From positions 385,410 to 413,878 of the forward strand of contig NW_027152016.1 in the NCBI RefSeq assembly GCF_004359215.1: DNA of 28,469 nucleotides. Reading direction: 5' to 3'. A program made the position numbers and the translations under genes. The notes under the pieces are model-generated. The model searched no databases. It was given only the letters and a program-made list of their open reading frames with translations, and was not told the origin of the DNA. The stretch's first letter is position 1; each line of letters starts with the position of its first letter. Below, in pieces: positions 19,082 to 28,081 of this stretch. This stretch comes from Bremia lactucae. Its lineage: Eukaryota; Oomycota; Peronosporomycetes; Peronosporales; Peronosporaceae.

Positions 19082-21112
19082 ATGGAGACGCCATCGACCG
19101 CTCGCCTTCGTCGGCGCAGCTTCTTTGAAGGCACGGAGAGCGATGACTCGATGACTGAGAGCATTGTGCTATGCGAAAGTGACCTTTTGTCCGCAACGGC
19201 TTTATCAGCGTCCCGAACGCGGCCGAATACCCTTAAAGGAGCGCATATGTCCTCGGTAGATGTTAATACGGCCTTGCAACACGATGTTAATGCGTCTCTT
19301 CGAGCCAGAGCATACGTGCTGCTCCGAGATATGTGGACACAAGGGATCTTGTGGCTCCAAGAGTACAACAATCGAAAGTCGCTGTATCCTGCGTGGACAA
19401 CGCGGTTCCCAGCTACTATATCTAACGTAAATGCATGCAGACCGTGGATTCTAACTGCGCCACTTGCGTGGATAGCCTCATGGAAACGAGACGCTCCAGT
19501 CAAAAGTTACGTCTATCCCACCGAGTACCTCACGTACGCGTCCGTGGGTTTGGTGCTGCTGCAAATGCTCGTGTTCTACCGATATCAGTCTACATTCTAC
19601 GATTTACGCGTTGATGAGTGTGTTTTTCACGAGAACTTATTAGCGTCAACAGAGCTGCAGCAGCCGCTTTCGAGCGTCAACGAATCGCCTCGAGACGTCG
19701 CGCTACAGTTCTTAGAACGTCGCTTAGAGCAAGAATTGAATCATGCGATTCACGAGCCTGGACAAGCAAGGCTTCCGTGGACGTGTGCGGCCTTACTTCA
19801 TACAAAGAGCGATCGTGCCATAACCCAAGCAACAGAGCTAGCGTTTCTCTGGCCAAATAGTCAAGAGGTTTCGATTTCAAGTTCTTTGAAAATCACCAGC
19901 AGAATGCAGGTTTTCGTAAGCGAAAGTCCACTGAATGAAGCCTTTGAGACACAGACCGAAGGGCTATTTGCGGTGATGCTTCCTTTAAATGTTTGGCGTC
20001 AAAAATGGATGGCTTCACGATTTCCGGAATTAATCTTTGTCAAGACGGAATTTGCATTGCAACAGATGCTGACGTATCGTCAAGAGCGTCGAATCGAGTT
20101 TGATCGGAATGAACGAGTTCGCGGGGAAGCTATTTACACGGTTGAATCGACGGTATTGGACCGTCGGCAAGGCTTTGCGGAAGGTCCAGCGGCTCATTCT
20201 TTTGGCATTTACTTGTTGAAAACCACTGTCTTGGATAGTTATAATCGACATATTCGAAAGAAATGGGAGGAATTTCTGCATGTGGTTGTCGTGACTGAAG
20301 CGGATGAGAAACATCAATTTACTGAAGAATTACTGACTGCTTGGGTCGCGCATCCTACGTGGCCAATGCTTCACGTTCGATTTAAGCGGTCTTTAAGACT
20401 CTGTGGGTCGTTCCAGCGTCTTTTAAACAGTAAACTCAAAGCTTTTGACGAGACTGCGGAAGTTAAAGACGCGAAAGGTTTTCAAAAACGAGCAACGAAA
20501 GCGTCTATGCGTCATTTGAATGTGGATTTAGTGTGTGAAGAATCGGCGAATACGCCTCAGGAGATTGGGAGGCTTCAAAATGCCATTGGAGTGCACGTTT
20601 TTCCAGTTCCGCCGGAATTGGAAGAGTATGAAGACACGGTGCTGGAGAGCTTGGCTGTTGGGGCAATTACGATGACGTACGATACGCCAATTATGCAGGA
20701 ATGGGTACCGGATACCTGTGGCTTTCGCGTTGGTTCCTTTACTTATGACACGTCAAAACCTTTGGAGATTGAGGAAGAACTTGAGGGAATGTCGTATCGT
20801 GGAGAAGAAGGAGAGTTGCTGCATGGTACGACAGCACTTGTAAAGCTTCCGAAGGTGCACGCTACTTTACGCGACATTGAGCAGGCTATTGAGCGTATGT
20901 TGTTGCTGGACCGATTTCGTCGCGTGGCTGTAGGACGAGCAGCACGGAAGCACTATCTTCGACTGCGTACGCACTACCTATCGGCCGTAGCAGCGATGAA
21001 TAGCGCTGTGTGTGAAGGAGATAGTGACGAAATTGGGGAAACACCGGGAGAAATCGGACTGCATCGACGCCGGAGAGTAGAGATTAAAAGCCTTCAACCG
21101 TTTCTGTATTGA
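19082..21112 (+). CDS. Putative membrane-anchored glycosyltransferase (GT-B-like), uncharacterised
   Basis: Intact 676-residue protein, start taken at 19082 (METPSTARLRRRSFFEG). The frame is open further upstream to 18812, but that would overlap the HAD gene and adds atypical residues. A basic/Ser-rich N-terminus is followed by one clear hydrophobic segment at about 148-167 (YLTYASVGLVLLQMLVFY), giving a type II-like topology with a large C-terminal domain. Residues about 503-620 resemble the nucleotide-sugar-binding half of GT-B enzymes: GVHVFPVPPELEEYEDTVLE, SLAVGAITMTYDTP, then a helix with RRVAVGRAARKHYL. Earlier, a PELIFVKTEFALQQM segment fits the hinge region of such proteins. The acceptor and family number cannot be given. 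Another possibility is an unrelated oomycete-specific membrane protein. Ends with a basic tail. Confidence 0.6.
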   Translation: METPSTARLRRRSFFEGTESDDSMTESIVLCESDLLSATALSASRTRPNTLKGAHMSSVDVNTALQHDVNASLRARAYVLLRDMWTQGILWLQEYNNRKSLYPAWTTRFPATISNVNACRPWILTAPLAWIASWKRDAPVKSYVYPTEYLTYASVGLVLLQMLVFYRYQSTFYDLRVDECVFHENLLASTELQQPLSSVNESPRDVALQFLERRLEQELNHAIHEPGQARLPWTCAALLHTKSDRAITQATELAFLWPNSQEVSISSSLKITSRMQVFVSESPLNEAFETQTEGLFAVMLPLNVWRQKWMASRFPELIFVKTEFALQQMLTYRQERRIEFDRNERVRGEAIYTVESTVLDRRQGFAEGPAAHSFGIYLLKTTVLDSYNRHIRKKWEEFLHVVVVTEADEKHQFTEELLTAWVAHPTWPMLHVRFKRSLRLCGSFQRLLNSKLKAFDETAEVKDAKGFQKRATKASMRHLNVDLVCEESANTPQEIGRLQNAIGVHVFPVPPELEEYEDTVLESLAVGAITMTYDTPIMQEWVPDTCGFRVGSFTYDTSKPLEIEEELEGMSYRGEEGELLHGTTALVKLPKVHATLRDIEQAIERMLLLDRFRRVAVGRAARKHYLRLRTHYLSAVAAMNSAVCEGDSDEIGETPGEIGLHRRRRVEIKSLQPFLY

Positions 21113-21652
21113 TAGAATAATTCACGAACATATTTGTCGTTTGGCGTCAAGGAGTTCTGCTATTTTACGTTTATTCAGACGGGTTTGTCAGAAAGTTCAA
21201 GACCATAATTATAGGCTACGAAATTATTTTGATTATTAATATTATTTACTTAAAAGTAGTAAGGAATTAGTCCAATGAAAGAATTAGTATTTAAGAAATA
21301 GTTGCACAAAAAAGAGAGCGATAGCCACTTGTTCGAGCCTCTGTATTGTTTAGATAATTTCGGATTCTCATCGATATGCGATGCCATTTATTATACATCT
21401 TGCTCTAGTTGTTTCGTTGGAAAGGGTCAAATTTGGATAGAACCGAGTATGATCTCGAGTGCTTTGCTGTTGATAATTACAGCAAATATCTCGAGCTTTT
21501 ACAGAATACTCATTGCTTGAAGCAGCCTTCTATCAGTCAATGATCCAACCCCTTCCGATTGTGTAAAAATATTTTTATCGATATCACTATTTCTTACACT
21601 TGCACCCGTCCATGATATGTCGAGTATCTCGACAAAATAATCACACGACGGA
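21113..21652. other. AT-rich spacer
   Basis: About 540 bases without a convincing gene. A 72-codon plus-strand ORF (21302-21520) is Cys/Ser/Ile-rich with no known motif and is probably chance. The stretch ends at the first LTR fragment. Confidence 0.5.
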
Positions 21653-21771
21653 TGTAACGGGGTGTATCGTTACATGAAATTAACCTTAAAGGTGTTAATT
21701 AATATATTACTTGAAAGGTAGATATTATTCGGAAAATATTACTTTACACAGTAATATCGGAAAGCTTATAC
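21653..21771 (+). repeat. Truncated forward LTR (first 119 bp), split by a nested insertion
   Basis: TGTAACGGGGTGTATCGTTA marks the LTR start. The copy follows the 25603 LTR up to AAGCTTATAC and then stops exactly where the oppositely oriented LTR at 21772 begins. The last five bases (TATAC, consensus TATCC) would be the left copy of the 5-bp target duplication. The remaining part of this LTR is not found to the right of 22213. Confidence 0.75.
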
Positions 21772-22213
21772 TGTAACAGGGCACTGCCGAATTGTAATGC
21801 TTCAGTACAAGTTCACTTCGCTTTGCTTCAATGCGAGTGGTGCCTCACATCACTTCACGTACACTAGTACGTGCAGAGGAAGACTCTCTTTAAAACACCT
21901 GCTTTGAAGAGGGTCAAATGAAAACTGTATTTAATACAGTTAAGTTTCTCTTCTTTCTATCTTTTTAAGACTATCTTAATTATAAACTAATACAAACATG
22001 TAAATAAAATCTTATCTGATTCTCTCTTTGCGCGCGTCCAGCGCTGACTGGACCGCGGAGCAAGTAGATATAATGGCCTATATCTACCAATGGATAAGCT
22101 TTTTGAATATTACTACATAAAGTAATATTCTCCAAATATTATCTACCTTTTAGATAACATATTAGTTTATAGCCTTTAAGTGTTAATTTCATATAACGAT
22201 ACACCCCGCTACA
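21772..22213 (-). repeat. 3' LTR of Gypsy element C
   Basis: A 442-bp LTR in reverse orientation. On the plus strand it reads TGTAACAGGGCACTGCC ... CACCCCGCTACA, giving TGTAGC...GTTACA ends on its own strand. It aligns throughout with the LTR at 25603-26019 but has about two copies of the 26-bp unit where that LTR has one. Contains strong small hairpins, such as GAATATTACT/AGTAATATTC and TAGATATA/TATATCTA. A polypurine tract abuts it at 22214. Confidence 0.85.
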
Positions 22214-22226
22214 TCATCCCTCCCTT
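22214..22226 (-). other. Polypurine tract of element C
   Basis: On the minus strand AAGGGAGGGATGA directly precedes the LTR start (TGTAGCGGGG). This anchors the internal edge of element C and shows that the antisense ORF next to it is inside the element rather than in flanking host DNA. Confidence 0.7.
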
Positions 22227-22329
22227 AAACGACAATCACTCTGACTGTCATTGGATAGAGTGGTCACTACCATACCACTTAATTTAAAATGATGTTGATT
22301 GGTCAAAATAATCATTTTAATTCTATCGC

Positions 22330-23838
22330 ATGGTTAATAAGTGCATGCGGTGTGCGGATAGTGCGGAGCCTTCGGCTGCGGTTCATGCAGCCGCGGGCAA
22401 CGCATTATTGTCTCTTGCGGCAGACGTTACGTCTTCCGTAGTATCGTCTTCTCCCGCAACACTAGATTTTGCGGGTGCACGTGGCGATCTACCACGTAAA
22501 TAGGAACCCTCGTTTTAGAGGTCTTCTACGAATGCGAGTTGGGCGAAATGGCCGACTCGGGGAGAATAAAGCAGTCGCCTGATAATCGTCAGGCGGCTGA
22601 CTATAAGCCTTTGAATGAGGGGGCTCAATCGGATAGATGTGCTAATAGCGTTCGCTATAGCATATTTATTTCGACTGTGAGGATGATTCATCATCCCCGC
22701 ACCGCCTCCCGTGCTGTCACCCGCATTTTTTTCTGTGCGTGGTGGCAAGTCATCGTAATAAAAAAAATTGTGGTACCCCTGCTTCAGTGGGTACCACTCA
22801 GGGAATCGTAGACGCTAAACTGTCTCGTCTTGCCCGTGAATAGAAGTTGTGGCTTTTGCCCAATGGGCTAATCAATAGCTTGTCTGAAGAGACTACTCCT
22901 CACAATAAATATCCTTTACTTATTGCAACAAAGCTACATGGCCTTGATTCCAGCGCAAAGAACTTTCGCGGTAAGGAAGATTTTTATCTCGATGCTTTTC
23001 TTAAGCATCGATGGTATAGTGGCAACAACAAGCGAGATAAGATCTCGCTGATGCAAGCCTGGATTGTATTTATTCGCAATGTCAAAGACACTGGGCGCGA
23101 AGCCTGGTTCCAAAGACTTAACGCGATTCGCGTTAAGTTTGAGAAACGAACTCCAACCGGTGCGAAGTATAAATTGCATCGGTTGTTACGTGAGCAGGAC
23201 TTCCATAACTCACGTGGGGTTATCCCTGTCCGTGTTGTGTTGACAACACGAAGCGAGTAAAAGAGAATATCTATTCCTTTTCTTCGTCCTGGGGAAGAGC
23301 ATACATCTCTATCGAGATGCGCGATATGATTGACGTTTTGCAATTGACTTACAAGCGCCAGGGGCGCGTGTTTTCCGATGGGCCTTCTGATCCATCGGAT
23401 GGGTCTCGTCATACTGACGGACGAGGCCCTCAACGTCAACAACCAGCTGGGAACGAGGCTTCTAGCTGTCATGGTAAGGTGGGTAAACGAGCCAGCGAAC
23501 CAGATAACTCGTTCGGTGCCCCTTCACATCACGGTGGTTTTGAATACGTTCCACAAGGAAACGTTGACCTCCGTGGGAATCCACCAATGGTTGTGGCGGA
23601 GGAGGGGAGAAAATTAGATCCGACCTATGCGTCAAAATTAGAGCCGAAGATCGACAAACCCGATCACTTCATTCACAAATTCGAGGAAGGACTTGATCGC
23701 GTCGCTCGTTGGAGCAGTCGGTACTGGCTCACCATATCGAACGGTTGGAAGACCGGGCGAAGAGCGCGTACTGAACGGAAAAATCATGATCTTCGTGATT
23801 CGCTCATCGCGATTCGAGGAACTTTGAATTCGGCATGA
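22330..23838 (+). pseudogene. Antisense accessory ORF of Gypsy C, frameshifted, unknown function
   Basis: On the plus strand, opposite to C's pol, a gene-like sequence begins about 117 bp from the LTR. A first piece (22330-22503, 57 codons, starts MVNKCMRCADSAEPSAAVHA) is Ala/Ser-rich; a stop and frame changes follow. The main body is frame 2 at 22847-23260 (KEDFYLDAFLKHRWYSGN, MQAWIVFIRNVKDTGREAWF, EKRTPTGAKYKLHRLLREQD), which shifts near 23240 into frame 1 (RAYISIEMRDMIDVLQLTYK, a Gly/Ser/His-rich low-complexity linker, then a C-terminal coiled-coil-like part ending LRDSLIAIRGTLNSA). One shift therefore separates two long open pieces of about 330 codons. No known domain recognised. The basic, Trp-rich body could bind nucleic acid, but that is only a guess. 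It overlaps the end of the integrase frame by about 35 bases, tail to tail. Confidence 0.65.
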
Positions 23839-25014
23839 GAATCTCCATACTCAATATGAGATTCTGGTTCGTATTACAAAATCCTTTTGAGGATTCTTGA
23901 AAGGGGAGGTTAGAATCGTCCGCGGAAGAAACCGCGTACTGATGGTACGGACGGAGCCGACCAACACAAAATGTAGGATGCGTTCGCATCCTTCGTGCAA
24001 ATCCTTTGTGTACGAATTGCCTCTGCGATGCAGTACACGAAAAAGCTTAATGAAGTTGAGTAGTAGTTTACTGCTACCACATAAGTGACTACACGCTTAG
24101 ATGTGTTTACCGTAGAGAGTAGTACAAAGCCAATACTTACAACTGAAAGAAAATTTGCTCTTCCATGTTTGTCTGCGTTCCGTTTCTCCAGGTCACTGCG
24201 TTATCAATAGAATCCTGTACCAAACGGATAGCTGATTCTCGAGAATCAGTTATCCGTTTAGTACAGGATTGCTCTGCTGATTCATTTGTTTTGTCTTTTT
24301 TAGTGCGCTTTGTGCGTACTGCCATGAGATCTTTTACTTCTTCGATGTCGATTGCTTCGAAATTGACAATCAGCGTCGTTGGTAACTTCGACGCGTGATG
24401 AGCATGAGCCAGAGATGGTTTTGCTCGTGCGAGTCCACCACCCACCCCTTAAACTAGAGGATCTCTCTATCTGATTGGGTATGCGTGGATAACGTAGCTA
24501 TTCACGAAAAACGGTGTATGCGTTAAAGACACCTGCACCAAATTTTTGATGGTGAATTCGACCATTGGTAAAAACTCGCTTCAATTCGGATACGAGTGGA
24601 CGTAAACCTCGAAGTATCTCTTCGAGGACGCGATATACGCGTTCCGTTTGGCTATCAGTTTCTGGGTGTCCTGATGTTGACATAATCAGCCGTGTTCCGA
24701 GAGATCGGAACACGGGTTGCCAAAACTCCGCCGTAAACCGTGGATCTCTATCCGAGACCAGTTCACGGGGTAACCCGTGGAGTTTGAATACCGTGTCGAT
24801 AAAGACACGGGCCCAAATCGGAGCCGTGATCGACTCTAGTACTGCAGCAAGATGTACCATCTTGCTGAATCTGTCTACAAAAACAAGGATTCCATTGTTT
24901 TTATGGTTGTCTTCGGGAAATCCGAAGACAAAGAGAGCGGCTCGGTACTGTTGATGTGCTGCTGAGTTGCTCTTGGTGGATTGGGTAAGATGCCTTTCTC
25001 ACATCCCTCCTAAA
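23804..25014 (-). pseudogene. Gypsy C integrase remnant
   Basis: The catalytic core lies at about 24960-24600: FVFGFPEDNHKNNGILVFVD, then FIDTVFKLHGLPRELVSDRD (second catalytic Asp) and SGHPETDSQTERVYRVLEE (catalytic Glu). The first catalytic Asp, expected just before FVFGFP, reads AAL, so it is lost. The core is frameshifted after LRGLRPLVSELKRVF. At 24445-24137 is the linker (IDIEEVKDLMAVRTKRTKKD, RESAIRLVQDSIDNAV). At about 24120-24000 is an SH3/GPF-like part with strings such as LSTVNTSKRVVTYV. In a final frame, MRTHPTFCVGRLRPYHQY (23989-23935) is the typical tail. The gene is dead. It contains very many small inverted repeats and one 60-bp palindrome. Confidence 0.8.
24211..24270. repeat. 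60-bp near-perfect palindrome inside integrase
   Basis: Two 30-base arms meet at a central CTCGAG with no spacer; 28 of 30 positions pair. The left arm begins AATCCTGTAC and the right arm ends GTACAGGATT. The two mismatches are at 24221/24260 and 24231/24250. It falls within the linker between core and C-terminal domain. In the sense (minus) frame only one half looks like the expected linker sequence (RESAIRLVQDS). Confidence 0.95.
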
Positions 25015-25296
25015 AAGCGAAATTTAAAATTTATTTGGAAAGTAGTACACCTGTCCAATTAGCAACCTCTATTTTGTCATAAAAATGTCATTAATAATTT
25101 ATACAGGTTCTTCTGTAGACAATCTCATTATTTTTGATGATCGTATTGGACTTCATTCATTGACTCGGGATGTTGATGGTTGTACTGGGTTCTCTATTGG
25201 GTTTGGTCTACACCTCGATGAACGTTTACTGTCGTTATTCCGAGGCAGTGTGAGCGAGTGAAGTGATATGATAAGTTGATGAACCGCTTATTGACC
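25015..25296. other. Spacer between integrase C and the reversed LTR fragment
   Basis: AT-rich at first, with no retroelement similarity. A 58-codon plus-strand ORF, ATG at 25085 to TGA at 25259-25261 (starts MSLIIYTGSSVDNLIIFDDR), has fairly protein-like composition but no recognisable motif; it could be a fragment of a host gene or chance. If the inversion model holds, this is flanking DNA carried in by the inversion. Confidence 0.4.
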
Positions 25297-25602
25297 AATG
25301 CTTCAGTACAAGTCCACTTTGCACTGCTTCAGTAAAAGTCCACTTTGCCCTGCTTTAGTACAAGTCCACTTTGCACTGCTTCAGTGCAAGTGGTGCCACA
25401 CGTCACTTCACGTACACTCGTACGTGCAAACGAAGACTCTCTTCAAAATGCTTGCTTTAAAGCGGATATATTTTCTACAAACTAATTATATACAAATACA
25501 AAATACGTAATGAAGTCTTACGTGTCTCTCTCTTTGCGCGCGTCCAGTGCTGACTGGGCCGCGGACCAAGTAGATATAATGGCCTATATCTCCCATTGCA
25601 TA
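25297..25602 (-). repeat. Reversed LTR fragment, broken at the element D insertion
   Basis: Matches the LTR at 21772-22213 from its TGCTTCAGTACAAG segment to TATATCTCCCATTGCATA, where LTR D begins. Its first roughly 30 bases (TGTAAC...GCC) are missing and the last 110 or so would lie beyond element D. Its final five bases, GCATA (consensus GGATA), are the reverse complement of the target used at 21771. Confidence 0.75.
25299..25394 (+). repeat. 26-bp tandem repeat within the LTR, about 3.7 copies
   Basis: Units start at 25299, 25325, 25351 and 25377, each a variant of TGCTTCAGTACAAGTCCAC plus 7 bases; the fourth is partial. The corresponding place holds about two units in the 21772-22213 LTR and one in the 25603-26019 LTR. 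Confidence 0.85.
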
Positions 25603-26019
25603 TGTAACGGGGTGTATCGTTATACGAAATTAACACTTAAAGGCTTTAAATTAATATTTTCTAAAAGGTAGATAATATTTAAAGAATATTACTTTATGTA
25701 GTAATATTCAGAAAGCTTATCCATTGGTAGATATAGGCCATTATATCTACTTGCTCCGCGGTCCAGTCAGCGCTGGACGCGCGCAAAGAGAGAGAAACAT
25801 ATAAGATTTTCTTTACATGTTTTGTATTACTTTATGATTAAGATAGAACAATAAAGATAGAAAGAAGAGAAACTTAACTGTATCAAATACATTTTTCATT
25901 TGACCTCTCTTAAAGCAAGTGTTTTAAAGAGAGTCTTCCTCTGCACGTACTAGTGTACGTGAAGTGATGTGAGGCACCACTCTCACTGAAGCAGTACAAG
26001 TCGGCAGTGCCCCGTTACA
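25603..26019 (+). repeat. 5' LTR of Gypsy element D
   Basis: A 417-bp LTR beginning TGTAACGGGGTGTATCG and ending GCCCCGTTACA (perfect inverted TGTAAC/GTTACA ends). The leader and gag follow at once, which makes it a 5' LTR. It contains several short strong stems, among them AGAATATTACT/AGTAATATTC, TAGATATA/TATATCTA and CACGTAC/GTACGTG. About 10 percent or more divergence from the LTR at 21772-22213, judged by eye. Confidence 0.85.
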
Positions 26020-26021
26020 CC

Positions 26022-26044
26022 TGGTAGAACTTTGTAGTCCGTCC
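26022..26044 (+). other. Primer-binding-like site of element D
   Basis: Two bases after the LTR end, TGGTAGAACTTTGTAGTCC matches the site inside element B's 5' LTR with a few changes. The TGG start and position are those of a tRNA primer-binding site. Confidence 0.6.
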
Positions 26045-26069
26045 AAGGACCACAATTCCGTCATCTGAC

Positions 26070-27110
26070 ATGGACATGTTAGATGATAATGGGAATACGC
26101 ATCACATTTCGCGTGATAGCTACTCCTTTCCAAGTGACATAGAAATGAGTGCGGTCGAACGAATGAGTTCGACCGTAGGGAATGATGCCACCTTGGCCAT
26201 ACTGTCGGGTTTGGACAGAGATGCCCTCCATTCAGCCATCGCCAAGTTCATACAACATGAACTTGATGAGGCGAAGGAGAAGGTAGCCTTGCTTAATCAT
26301 CAAGGCTCATAACCGGCAGAACTGTTGAAATTACAACAGGTGCAGACAACCTGTACCTAGGATGACGCACACGCGTCGTCGAAACCTTAAAGATTGACAT
26401 CCCTAAGTATAGGGGAGTCGAAGAAGAATTCCTCTTTTATTTGGACGATGCCATAAGGGCTCGTCACATCGTCGGTGAGCTCACCAGCTCGCTTATAAAG
26501 GACTGATGCGTTCTTTCGTTCGCCAGTTGATCACTCGCAAGTGCAAGTCGCAGTTGCTCAATCATATTTAGCAGGTCGGGCCAAAACTTGGGCATTAGGC
26601 CTTAAGTTGACCCTTATGTCTTTGGGTCACTAGAGGCTTGTAAAGCCCGGCTCAAATGGACGTTTGAACCTTCTATGGCTCAGTTCAGAGCTCGATCAGA
26701 GCTATTGAAACTCAAGCAAGGCAAGCGTGATGTCCACGCTTATGCCCAGCATTTACGACTCTTAGCGAGTTGTATTACAAACAACCCAGTTCATGAACAC
26801 ACATTGATTACGGTGTTCATACAAGGTCTTACGGATGGTCCCGTAAGGACCCACCTATTCCGCTTGGAACTGGATACGCTTGAAGAAGTAATATCTGTTG
26901 CGGAACAAGAGGACTTTAGCTTGAGACAGGCTCAAGTTAGTTCGTCATCGTATCGTCCTCCAGGACGACACGAGCTAGGAGGTCCAGAACCTATAACCAC
27001 TTACGTCGAAAGCGAGAGACCACGCTTTTCGAACAGTAAGCGATTGCAGAAGTGCAATCGCTGTCAAAAGTAGGACACTACGCTCATGAGTGTAGTGGTC
27101 CACGCCCAGT
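26070..27110 (+). pseudogene. Gypsy D gag, frameshifted
   Basis: First frame 26070-26312 (starts MDMLDDNGNTHHIS; acidic, helical), ended by TAA. The capsid-like part continues at 26381-26503 (LKIDIPKYRGVEEEFLFYLD), changes frame at about 26505-26620 (SQVQVAVAQSYLAGRAKTWA) and returns at about 26612-27073 (GSLEACKARLKWTFEPSMAQ, VHAYAQHLRLLASCI, FIQGLTDGPVRTHLFRLELD). The C-terminal zinc knuckle is C-x2-C-x4-H-x4-C (27055-27097), with the first two Cys in one frame (CNRCQK then TAG) and GHYAHEC in the next, so a 1-base shift cuts the knuckle in half. Gag would form the particle and bind RNA. Confidence 0.8.
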
Positions 27111-27230
27111 ACCGGAAGGTACTGAACGTAATTGTGGACCGAATGCCTAAAAGAGCAACGGTCGCGGGTCCGACATTGTTTCTAAATCGCAACAGCGAGG
27201 CGGACCGCCAAAAAACAGTCGGGGTCAATA

Positions 27231-27916
27231 ATGGCGCAACGCCCTACTGATCCAGCAACCTCAAGAGAATTTGCAAATCTCTTGACTAAAGTTGCTCCAG
27301 ACACACAATCATTATGTGTCTCTGCACCTAGCGATGAGGTATCCCTCATCACCATAAAGTTGAAAGTGACAAATGATTTGTCACTCAGAGCCCTAGTGGA
27401 CTGCGGACCGTCGAGAACTTTATTCGTCGCCTGTCGCTACTGGGTCGTGGGCTCAAATATATTGAGCGCGACATCCCTCCAACGAGGATGACGGTGCGTC
27501 TAGCGACAGGCGCATCAATAACAGTAATGAAACGCGCAGTAAAATTTCACTACACGTTTAAAGATTTACAGTACGATGATGATTTCATCGTACTGGATTT
27601 GGATGACAAATTTGATGTCATCCTTAGTTTACCTTGGCTCAGAAAATACGAGCCAAGGATCAGCTGGCAGCATCGATCCGTAAAGATGCCTGCCACTTGT
27701 TCATCAAATGGCCATCTGATGAACGTCTTGGAGCGTCCACAAGCGTGTGGATGTACTACGAGTGAGTGCGATGGCCTCACTTGTGGTACGGTCGTTAGTA
27801 CAACTGCACAAGATCACAGTGTGATTACCAATCACATTGTGGAGTCAGCTGCCGGCGGCTGTGTTAAGCACAGGAAGCGCCGAAGGTCCACCACTCGAAA
27901 AGGTCGAGTGGAGTGA
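27231..27916 (+). pseudogene. Gypsy D retropepsin-like protease, frameshifted
   Basis: Frame 27231-27491 holds the N-terminal half: DLSLRALVDCGPSRTLFVA, where DCGPS stands at the catalytic D-S/T-G-A-S position. A frame change near 27480 leads to 27488-27916: MTVRLATGASITVMKRAV, the flap/core part QYDDDFIVLDLDDKFDVIL, and the end SLPWLRKYEPRISWQHRSVK. A Cys- and His-containing, then strongly basic, linker (HRKRRRSTTRKGR) follows before the stop. Active-site Asp is retained but the frame is broken. Protease cleaves gag-pol inside the particle. Confidence 0.8.
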
Positions 27917-28081
27917 GACATGAATGTACGCTTAGTGGGCGACATTCAAGGAGTATGCCGGTTGACAAAAGGGACAACACGATAATTCAAGGTCGAGTAG
28001 AGAGTCGACCGTAGTGGACCCAACTGTGATAGCGCAATCACACTCGGAAGACGGTGAGGGAAGAGGTCCCCACGTACTTGA

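Larger units (their letters stand above)
21772..25602 (-). mobile_element. Ty3/Gypsy element C (integrase half), decayed, with antisense ORF
   Basis: Reading leftward there are integrase (about 25014-23804), then an antisense ORF on the plus strand (22330-23838), a polypurine tract (22226-22214) and the 3' LTR (22213-21772). Gag, protease, RT and RNase H are absent between 25014 and the reversed LTR fragment at 25297-25602. Either the element has a large internal deletion or, as argued in the findings, its 5' half is element D, flipped by an inversion. C and D share LTR family and the dense-hairpin signature. Confidence 0.75.

Noticed and set aside
22984..23472. 162-codon minus-strand ORF under the element C antisense gene
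   Set aside because: The plus-strand frames have better protein character (long aromatic and charged segments, coiled-coil end). The minus frame is Leu/Ser/Arg-rich, as expected of a complementary shadow.
25085..25261. 58-codon ORF starting MSLIIYTGSS
   Set aside because: Composition is protein-like but it has no motif, neighbour or regulatory context; too little to call a gene.
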